From: Spirochaetaceae bacterium | GTDB lineage: Bacteria > Spirochaetota > Spirochaetia > B11-G9 | NCBI GenBank assembly: GCA_030633365.1 | Contig: DAOVSY010000065.1 | Coordinates: 1 to 11,072, forward strand | Length of the DNA: 11,072 bases | Reading direction: 5' to 3' | Shown: piece by piece, positions 5,033 through 11,072 of the stretch | Layout: each line of letters begins with the position of its first letter | How positions within the stretch are numbered: position 1 is the first letter of the stretch | Position numbers and translations under genes: made by a program | Notes under the pieces: model-generated | The model's input: only the letters and a program-made list of their open reading frames with translations | Databases searched by the model: none | What the model was told of the DNA's origin: nothing

Positions 5033-6337
5033 CTACAATTTCCTTAGATCAAGAACCCTCTTTACTTTTTCACCTTTAGTTCTGCCAAGGCTTTTAGATT
5101 CTATTAGAGATATTTTTGCATGAAGCCCCAGACTGGTTATCAAATGCTGCTGGATTTTCTGCTGAAAGCTCTGAACTTTTCTTATTTCATCAAAGGCAAA
5201 AAGATTGCTGCTTACTTCTACTTTTAATTCAATAACATCAAGACCTTCATCTCTGTTAAGAATAATCTGAAAATGAGGTTCCACACCCTCAATTTCAAAC
5301 AGCAGAGCCTCAATTTGTGAAGGAAAAATATTATTCCCATCTACTATTATCATATCATCAGTACGGCCGGTAACCCGTTTAATTCGCCTTGTGGTTCTAC
5401 CACATTCACAGGATCCTTCAATAATACTGGAAATATCACCTGTTCTGTATCTAATTAAAGGAAATCCTTCTTTAGTAATTGTAGTAAAAACCAACTCTCC
5501 CTCTGCTCCCTCAGGTAAAACTTCCAGGGTTTGGGGATCAATAACTTCAACTATAAAATGGTCTTCATTTACATGCAATCCATTATGTTTGTCACATTCA
5601 AATGCAACACCAGGTCCAATAATTTCACTTAGGCCATAATTATCATACGCTTCAATTTTTAATTTTGATTCAATTTCGTTCCTTAGTTTTTCACTCCAGG
5701 GTTCTGAACCAAAAAGACCGGTTGACAAATTAAGCTCCTGGGGATCCATTCCCTGCTCCTCCAATATTGAAACTATATGAAGGGCATATCCTGGAGTAGA
5801 TACAAGTGCAGAACTTCGATAATCTTTCATTATCTGAATCTGCTTTAAGACCTCTTCTCCTGAAGCAGGAATTACAGAAGCACCTAATTGTTCTGCTCCG
5901 TAGTGGAAGCCCAATCCTCCGGTTGATTGTGAATAATTAAATGCAATCTGCACAAGATCAGTTCCAGTAATACCAGCTGCAGAAAGCACCCTGGCGACCA
6001 GGCAGGACCATATTTTTAAATCATTCTTTGTATATCCAACAACTATTGGAGTTCCAGTAGTTCCGGAAGTAGAATGTATTCTTACAATATCCCGCAGGGG
6101 AACTGCGAATGCTTCATAGGGATAACTTTCCCTTAAGTCCTCTTTGGTTGTTAAGGGTAAAGTTGCCAGATTTTCCAAAGATTTTATATTGGAAATTTCA
6201 ATTTTTTTATTATCATACAGACTTTTATAAAATAAAACATTTCTGTAAACCCGGTTAAGGGTTACCTGAAGCCTCTCAACCTGAAGCTGCTCCAGGTCTT
6301 CTCTCTGCATAGTTTCATATTCTTTTGAATAAATCAC
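5033..6337 (-). CDS. paaK: phenylacetate--CoA ligase (PaaK-type, AMP-forming), 434 aa
   Basis: This is an adenylate-forming enzyme that makes an acyl-AMP from a carboxylic acid and ATP and then transfers the acyl group to CoA (EC 6.2.1.30 for phenylacetate). Visible motifs are the phosphate loop HSTSGTTGTP (88-97), YGLSE (234-238), the ATP-ribose-binding RTGD (298-301), the hinge region GRTDDMI (324-330) and the C-terminal GRTKGEKVKRV with a candidate catalytic Lys near 421-424. Cys248, His251, Cys310 and Cys312 (ECDKHNGLH and CECG) could form a metal site. The length is usual for PaaK, and no signal peptide is seen, so it is cytoplasmic. GTG at 6337 is the only start near the strong ribosome binding site GGGAGG (6343-6348), 5 nt away. 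It follows livF by 36 bp. Close relatives act on aryl acetates such as phenylacetate or indoleacetate; the exact substrate cannot be read here. Confidence 0.9.
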   Translation of the reverse strand: MIYSKEYETMQREDLEQLQVERLQVTLNRVYRNVLFYKSLYDNKKIEISNIKSLENLATLPLTTKEDLRESYPYEAFAVPLRDIVRIHSTSGTTGTPIVVGYTKNDLKIWSCLVARVLSAAGITGTDLVQIAFNYSQSTGGLGFHYGAEQLGASVIPASGEEVLKQIQIMKDYRSSALVSTPGYALHIVSILEEQGMDPQELNLSTGLFGSEPWSEKLRNEIESKLKIEAYDNYGLSEIIGPGVAFECDKHNGLHVNEDHFIVEVIDPQTLEVLPEGAEGELVFTTITKEGFPLIRYRTGDISSIIEGSCECGRTTRRIKRVTGRTDDMIIVDGNNIFPSQIEALLFEIEGVEPHFQIILNRDEGLDVIELKVEVSSNLFAFDEIRKVQSFQQKIQQHLITSLGLHAKISLIESKSLGRTKGEKVKRVLDLRKL

Positions 6338-6373
6338 ATAGGCCTCCCTGTATGAAATTAATTTATAATTGTA

Positions 6374-7108
6374 TCAATCAGTAAAATCTTTATAATCCCT
6401 GCCCAAATAGGCGCGCTTTACATCATTATTATCAAGTAAATCTTCTGCACTTCCTTCCATAATAAGAGATCCTGTTTCCATTACATATCCCCTGTCTGCT
6501 ATTTCCAAAACTGCTCTGGCATTTTGTTCCACAATTAGAATAGTTTTTCCGTTATCTCTCAATTCCTCAACAATAGAAAAAATATCTTTTACTATAAGAG
6601 GAGCCAACCCCATAGAAGGTTCATCCATAAGAAGTAAATCGGGACTGGACATTAGAGCACGTCCAATAGCAACCATCTGCTGCTCCCCTCCGGAAAGAGT
6701 ACCTGCCAGCTGTGTTCTTCTCTCTTTAAGAACTGGAAACAAGGTATAAACATTTTCAAGATTCTCTGCTGCACTTTTATGATCTCGTTTCCTGTACAAT
6801 GTATACGCACCAAGAATAAGATTTTCCTTTACTGTCATAGCAGGATACAACTGACGGCCTTCAGGAACAAGAGTACATCCATTTTTTACTATGCGATCAG
6901 GCGAGGAGTTTGTAATATCAACATCCTTTAATTTTATTTTACCACCTGAAGGTTTTACAATAGAAGTAATGGTATTGAGCAATGTAGTTTTACCTGCACC
7001 ATTGGCTCCAATAATTGTAACTATTTCCCCGGATTTAACATGGAGGCTAATTCCTTTTAATACTTTCAGTTTATCGTACCCTGCTTCCAGGTTTCGTATT
7101 TTAAGCAT
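6374..7108 (-). CDS. livF: LIV-type ABC transporter ATP-binding protein LivF, 244 aa
   Basis: This is one of two cytoplasmic ATPases driving import through LivH-LivM. It shows Walker A GANGAGKT (34-41), the signature LSGGEQQ (138-144), Walker B LLLMDEP (159-165) with catalytic Glu163, and the switch His replaced by Gln in VEQNAR, as is usual for LivF. LivF lacks the long insertion found in LivG. GTG at 7114, ATG at 7111 and ATG at 7108 follow each other. I chose 7108 because AGGCGG ends 5 nt before it and MLKIRNLEAGY matches the usual LivF N-terminus. That start overlaps the livG stop by 8 nt (ATGCTTAA), a coupled arrangement. Confidence 0.93.
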   Translation of the reverse strand: MLKIRNLEAGYDKLKVLKGISLHVKSGEIVTIIGANGAGKTTLLNTITSIVKPSGGKIKLKDVDITNSSPDRIVKNGCTLVPEGRQLYPAMTVKENLILGAYTLYRKRDHKSAAENLENVYTLFPVLKERRTQLAGTLSGGEQQMVAIGRALMSSPDLLLMDEPSMGLAPLIVKDIFSIVEELRDNGKTILIVEQNARAVLEIADRGYVMETGSLIMEGSAEDLLDNNDVKRAYLGRDYKDFTD

Positions 7109-7877
7109 CATCACCGCCTAAATAGATCCGTATAACCTCTGTATTTTTCTGGATATCAGAGGGAATTCCTTCTGCTATTTTCTCTCCAAAATTTAATACA
7201 ACTATTTCATCCGAAATATCCATAACAAGAGACATATCATGTTCAACCAGCAAAACTGTCCGTCCCTGATCACGAATAGTCACTATTCGTTTTGCCAGAT
7301 CTTCTGTTTCATGCATATTTAGGCCTGCTGCAGGTTCATCAAGAAGGAGCATAGAAGGATCTGAGGCAAGCGCTCTTGCCAGCTCTACTGCCCTCTGGTT
7401 CCCAAAAGAAAGATTACCCACTTCAGTATCTTTTAATTCTATAATATTAAGCCATTCAAGAATGGGTAAAACTGCTTGCTCTGCCTCTTTCTCTTCCCTT
7501 CTACTTCTGGAAGAGAAAAACATACCATCTAAAAATCCTGCGGATCCAAGAGAATGCCAGCCAAGAAGAACATTATCCAGTACTGTCATATGATTACTAA
7601 GCTTAAGATTCTGAAAAGTTCGGAGAATTCCCTGTTCTGAAACCTGCCATGGTCTCTTCCCTGTTAGCAGAGTATCCCCAAAATAAACCTTCCCTCCACT
7701 TGGAGTCTCATAACCTGCAATCATATTGAACATGGTTGTTTTTCCGGCACCATTAGGGCCTATTACAGATTTTATTATTCCTTTTTTAACTTCAAAGGAA
7801 ACTGAATTAACAGCATGGAGTCCACCAAAATATTTATCAATACCTTCTATTCTCATAACAGGGTCGGATTTATTCAT
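7101..7877 (-). CDS. livG: LIV-type ABC transporter ATP-binding protein LivG, 258 aa
   Basis: Walker A is GPNGAGKT (40-47). The Q loop is RTFQN (86-90), the degenerate signature LSFGNQR (156-162) is typical of LivG, Walker B is MLLLDEP (176-182), and the switch region is VEHD (211-214). The insertion after DNVLLGWHS, up to about 130, is the LivG-specific segment. It would pair with LivF as a heterodimer on the inner face of the membrane. The ATG overlaps the livM stop by 8 nt (ATGAATAA), mirroring the 8-nt overlap of livF with livG, and AGGGAG lies 6 nt upstream inside livM. Confidence 0.94.
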   Translation of the reverse strand: MNKSDPVMRIEGIDKYFGGLHAVNSVSFEVKKGIIKSVIGPNGAGKTTMFNMIAGYETPSGGKVYFGDTLLTGKRPWQVSEQGILRTFQNLKLSNHMTVLDNVLLGWHSLGSAGFLDGMFFSSRSRREEKEAEQAVLPILEWLNIIELKDTEVGNLSFGNQRAVELARALASDPSMLLLDEPAAGLNMHETEDLAKRIVTIRDQGRTVLLVEHDMSLVMDISDEIVVLNFGEKIAEGIPSDIQKNTEVIRIYLGGDDA

Positions 7878-8970
7878 TAAGCACTCCCTGTTTTACTTTA
7901 TTTCTTTTTTTTCTTCTAAAAATTTTATTAAACAATGAACGAATATCTTGTAGTACTGCAATTCGAATAAATCCTTCAGGCATAAACATCATCATAGAAA
8001 CAAGAATAACCCCAAACACAGCATCATCAAAATGACCAAAAACACCTCTTAGGGAAAGGAAATTAAGAACCAGTCCCATTACAAGTGCTCCCCATATATT
8101 AGCCATGCCCCCAACTGCAACAATTGCAACATATCGTACAGACTTCCCTACACCGGCTTCTGAAGGGCCAATACCACCATTGTAGTGGGTCATAAAAAAG
8201 CCTGCCAGAGCTGCAAATATTGCTCCAATAACAAAAATTACTACTTTGTATCTGGCTGTATCCACACCCATAGCATCAGAAGCTTCTTCGCCTCCATGGA
8301 GGGATCTTAAAGCCCGGCCTACCCTGGAATTTATTAGATTGATCATTAAAATTACAGCAACAATAACCAGCATCCAGGCTAAATAATAGTTACTTATTCT
8401 GGTAGTAAAGTCTCCGCTTAGTTCCAGTCCAGGGAAAATTCTAAATGCCGGTACATTTGAGATTCCATCAGCTTCTCCAAAAGCAGATGTACCAAGAACA
8501 ATTCGGTAAATTATTATTCCAAACCCCATAGTTGCCATTGCCAGATAATGTCCCTTTAATTTCAAAACAGGAATTCCAAGAGCATAAGCTGTAAATCCTG
8601 CAATTAGAACTGCAGCTGCCAGCGATATCCATGGAGACAGATGGGTAATTGTATCACCATAGAGAGTTTCTTTTGTAATAAGTAAACCAAGGGTATCCAG
8701 TAAATTATACAAACCGGTTCCAGCTTTATCGGAAAAATCTATTGTAGTAAGAAATGCTGTTGTATATCCGCCAATTGCAAAAAAACCAGCCTGTCCCAGA
8801 GAAATTTGTCCGGCATAGCCCATAACCATACATAGGCCAATTCCAACAAGAACATAATATGCGGACATTGTTAACTGGGTAAGTAAAAATCCCTTTCCGG
8901 TTATTAAGGTTAAAACCTGAATAAGAACAATAGTAAAAAAAAGAATAAAAACAGGATAATAACGTTTCAT
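7870..8970 (-). CDS. livM: LIV-type ABC transporter permease LivM, 366 aa
   Basis: This polytopic membrane protein has about ten hydrophobic segments. The LivM/LivH signature GYAGQISLGQAGFFAIGGY is at 51-69. The cytoplasmic loop that contacts the ATPase is at about 218-242 (GRALRSLHGGEEASDAMGVD). A hydrophilic stretch at about 78-112 is inserted between early membrane segments, as in many LivM proteins outside the enterobacteria. The tail after 345 is strongly basic (FRRKKRNKVK) and should be cytoplasmic. Its ATG directly abuts the livH stop codon, with AAGGA 7 nt upstream. LivM and LivH together form the translocation pore. Confidence 0.93.
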   Translation of the reverse strand: MKRYYPVFILFFTIVLIQVLTLITGKGFLLTQLTMSAYYVLVGIGLCMVMGYAGQISLGQAGFFAIGGYTTAFLTTIDFSDKAGTGLYNLLDTLGLLITKETLYGDTITHLSPWISLAAAVLIAGFTAYALGIPVLKLKGHYLAMATMGFGIIIYRIVLGTSAFGEADGISNVPAFRIFPGLELSGDFTTRISNYYLAWMLVIVAVILMINLINSRVGRALRSLHGGEEASDAMGVDTARYKVVIFVIGAIFAALAGFFMTHYNGGIGPSEAGVGKSVRYVAIVAVGGMANIWGALVMGLVLNFLSLRGVFGHFDDAVFGVILVSMMMFMPEGFIRIAVLQDIRSLFNKIFRRKKRNKVKQGVLNE

Positions 8971-9861
8971 CTAAAAATCCTTAAGAGAGGAAGCTTGTTT
9001 TGAACCAAAAAGTCCACTGGGTTTTGCAACAAGAATTATTAAAAGAATTATTACAGATATTACATCCTTATATGCCATAGGAAGAATACTAATACTAAAA
9101 GATTCAATCAGTCCTAATAACAACCCTGCTGCAACAGCTGCAATGGGATTTCCAAGACCTCCAAGAATTGCAACAATAAATCCTTTAATGGCAAGATCTG
9201 TACCCATTGCATAATGGGTCTGGGTAAGAGGGGAAACAACACAGCCTCCAAGAGCACCAATTCCTGCAGACAGCATAAATGAAAGATTAACCATTGAATC
9301 AGTTTTTATTCCGCAAAGTTTGGCAGCCCTGGAATTTTCAGAACAGGCCCTCATCGCCTGACCAGTCAAAGTAAACTTGAAAAACAGGAATAATCCACCA
9401 ACTATTATTGAAGTAACTCCCAATACCCACAAAACCTGAGGAGATATCCTGGCACCAAAAACACTAACCGAAGAAATTTCTGTTCCTGTAAAAAAACTTA
9501 AGGCACGAATCTGTTCATCCCATATATACAGGGCAGCTTCCCGAAGTAATATAGATATTCCTATAGTAACTACAATCATACCAAGAACAGAACTTTTGCG
9601 CATTCTACGAATAAAAACTATTTCTATAAGCCCACCTATAGCAGCAGTAATTAAAACAGCAAGTATAATTGCCGGCAGCAGGGGCATAAAACGTGAAAAA
9701 GTAAATGAGATCATCCCACCAAGCATTACAAACTCACCCTGGGCAAAATTAATTATTCCGGTTGTATTGTAGATAATATTATATCCAATGGCTACGAAGG
9801 CATAAATACTGCCAACTGTAATACCGGCAAAGATATATTGCAGAACTTGTTCAGGACTCAT
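8971..9861 (-). CDS. livH: LIV-type ABC transporter permease LivH, 296 aa
   Basis: This is the second permease of the pore, with roughly eight membrane segments. Family marks are GSIYAFVAIGYNIIY (17-31), GIINFAQGEFVMLGGM (35-50), the ATPase-contact loop GQAMRACSENSRAAKLCGI (167-185), GFIVAILGGLGN (227-238) and the C-terminal KPSGLFG (280-286). The length is standard for LivH. The ATG at 9861 has AGGA 5 nt upstream. It lies 92 bp beyond the binding-protein gene, and the gap contains a hairpin that could set the ratio of binding protein to permease. Confidence 0.94.
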   Translation of the reverse strand: MSPEQVLQYIFAGITVGSIYAFVAIGYNIIYNTTGIINFAQGEFVMLGGMISFTFSRFMPLLPAIILAVLITAAIGGLIEIVFIRRMRKSSVLGMIVVTIGISILLREAALYIWDEQIRALSFFTGTEISSVSVFGARISPQVLWVLGVTSIIVGGLFLFFKFTLTGQAMRACSENSRAAKLCGIKTDSMVNLSFMLSAGIGALGGCVVSPLTQTHYAMGTDLAIKGFIVAILGGLGNPIAAVAAGLLLGLIESFSISILPMAYKDVISVIILLIILVAKPSGLFGSKQASSLKDF

Positions 9862-9879
9862 TCTCTTCCTTTTTTGAAG

Positions 9880-9932
9880 AAGGTATTTAGGCTGTAGGCT
9901 ATTAGGGAAGACCCTAACAGCCTAAATGCCTT
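9880..9932 (-). promoter_or_regulatory. intercistronic stem-loop between the binding-protein and permease genes
   Basis: The arms 9880-9895 and 9917-9932 pair over 16 positions with one mismatch. The inner part ttaggg (9902-9907) pairs with ccctaa (9912-9917) around a 4-nt loop (9908-9911), leaving a 7-nt bulge at 9896-9902. No T-run follows the stem in the transcript, so this is not a standard terminator. In LIV and other binding-protein operons such hairpins protect the 3' end of the abundant first message or cause partial termination. The bulge, with one flanking base (9895-9901, taggcta), is perfectly complementary to tagccta at 9933-9939, so a competing fold exists. Confidence 0.7.
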
Positions 9933-9953
9933 TAGCCTATTAAGCTATAGTAT

Positions 9954-11072
9954 TTATTGAAGAAAATCAAACTGACCATTTTTTACAGTTAACATTTCCA
10001 GAGAATCCATACCCAGACCATTATGATCTGTTGGGGAGAAACTAAAAACACCACCTGTTCCTGGAAATCCAGAAATATTTTCCAGTGCATCCCTTATGTC
10101 AGTTCGTTCCAGACTGTCTGCACTTTTAATTGCTTCTATAACAAGCATTACAGCATCATAGGCATGACCACCGAATGTGCTTACATCTTCACCATATTTT
10201 GATTCATAGGCAGTTTTATATGCAACAAGATTTTCTTTCTGAGGATGCCCCTCAGGAAGCTTTTCTGCAACTAAAAGACGCCCTGCAGGAAATATAATTC
10301 CCTCGGCTGCTTCACCAGCTGCTTCTACATATTTAATATTACCAAATCCATGGCTTTGAAAAAGAGGAACATCCATTCCCAACTGTTTCATATTCTTGGG
10401 GACTATAGATTGCGCTGGTACTATTGACCAGTTTACAACAGCCTCTATATCCTGAGCCTTCAATTTAGTAAGAAGAGCAGTAAGATCTGTTGCTGCTCTA
10501 TCATAAGTTTCTGCTATTGCAATCTCTATCCCAAAGTCTGATGCATATTTTTCCAACTGCCCTTTTCCGGCATTCCCAAATCCTGTGTTTGCTGCTACAA
10601 CACCAATTCTTTTTATACCCATCGATTTCATAGTGGTAAAAATCCATTTTGCAACATAACTGTCTTTCTGAGGTGTTTTAAAAACATAACTGGCAACAGG
10701 ATCAACAATTGCTTCAGCAGCGCCGGCTGCAACAAGAGGAACTTTATAAGATTCACACAAATCTTTAATCTGCATAGCTTCACCACTGGTGGAAGGACCT
10801 ATAATGGCTACAACCTGATCTTCCTCAATCAATTGTTTTGTAAATGATATTGCTTTTTCCGGATTTGCAGCTGAATCTTTAATAATCAGTTCAATCTGCA
10901 TTCCATTTACACCACCATTTGCATTGATCTCTTCAACAATCATCTCAGCTGTTTTAGCCTCAGGAGCACCAAGAAAAGAGGCTCCTCCGGTAACAGCAAA
11001 TATAGCGCCTATTTTAATAGTTCCTTCTTCACTCTCACCACCGGCAAATACGGCTGATAGAATTAACCCCAT
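9954..11072 (-). CDS. livK: LIV-type periplasmic solute-binding protein (start beyond right edge)
   Basis: This Peripla_BP_6 receptor would capture the ligand outside the inner membrane and deliver it to LivHM. The visible 372 residues begin with a hydrophobic stretch ending AVFA-GGESEEG, a signal-peptidase I type site without a lipobox Cys. The ATG at the very edge would give a signal peptide with no positive n-region, so the true start is probably some 15 residues further upstream, outside the window. The first lobe has IGAIFAVTGGASFLG, ANGGVNG (52-58), LIIKDSAANPEKA and GPSTSGEA (93-100). The hinge and second lobe follow with GVVAANTGFGNAG and ETYDRAATDLTALL. The acidic, Ala-rich start of the mature protein resembles spirochaetal binding proteins. 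Ligand cannot be read from sequence: branched-chain amino acids are the family default, but the ligase in the same operon suggests an aromatic or other carboxylic acid. Confidence 0.9.
   Translation of the reverse strand: MGLILSAVFAGGESEEGTIKIGAIFAVTGGASFLGAPEAKTAEMIVEEINANGGVNGMQIELIIKDSAANPEKAISFTKQLIEEDQVVAIIGPSTSGEAMQIKDLCESYKVPLVAAGAAEAIVDPVASYVFKTPQKDSYVAKWIFTTMKSMGIKRIGVVAANTGFGNAGKGQLEKYASDFGIEIAIAETYDRAATDLTALLTKLKAQDIEAVVNWSIVPAQSIVPKNMKQLGMDVPLFQSHGFGNIKYVEAAGEAAEGIIFPAGRLLVAEKLPEGHPQKENLVAYKTAYESKYGEDVSTFGGHAYDAVMLVIEAIKSADSLERTDIRDALENISGFPGTGGVFSFSPTDHNGLGMDSLEMLTVKNGQFDFLQ

Noticed and set aside
1..11072. Search for tRNA, rRNA, CRISPR repeats, insertion sequences, att sites and replication origin.
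   Set aside because: No cloverleaf, repeat-spacer pattern, transposase, terminal inverted repeats or DnaA-box cluster was seen by eye.

Overview
The window looks like a piece of a low- to moderate-GC bacterial chromosome, and every gene I can support lies on the minus strand. The best guess at lineage is an anaerobic spirochaete (Spirochaetota). This is inferred from the Ala-Gly-Gly-Glu-Ser-Glu-Glu start of the mature solute-binding protein and from the overall gene style; no rRNA or marker gene confirms it. I see no tRNA, rRNA, CRISPR array, transposase or phage gene.

In the direction of transcription (right to left), positions 11072-4396 form one compact operon: a periplasmic solute-binding protein (start lies beyond the right edge), two LIV-type permeases (LivH, LivM), two ABC ATPases (LivG, LivF), a PaaK-type phenylacetate/aryl-acid CoA ligase and a TetR-family regulator. 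Gaps run from 8-bp overlaps to 36 bp, except for 92 bp after the binding protein, which holds a strong imperfect hairpin. The simplest reading is an importer for an amino acid or aromatic carboxylate, joined to a ligase that activates the acid with CoA and a regulator that senses ligand or product.

Positions 4389-2630 hold a second unit with its own good promoter: a short, divergent DEAD-box RNA helicase, then, 6 bp later, a membrane-anchored protein with an ABM (antibiotic biosynthesis monooxygenase-like) domain.

Positions 2617-363 hold a third unit, visibly richer in G+C. It has a promoter, a 24-codon upstream ORF with a strong ribosome binding site, a PLD-superfamily protein whose own ribosome binding site can be masked by a hairpin, and a protein with a C-terminal J domain that may also be read from a leaderless promoter. 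The start of a MNT-type nucleotidyltransferase gene runs off the left edge. The least explained part of the window is the uORF-hairpin-PLD-J-protein unit; the most coherent is the transporter-ligase-regulator operon.
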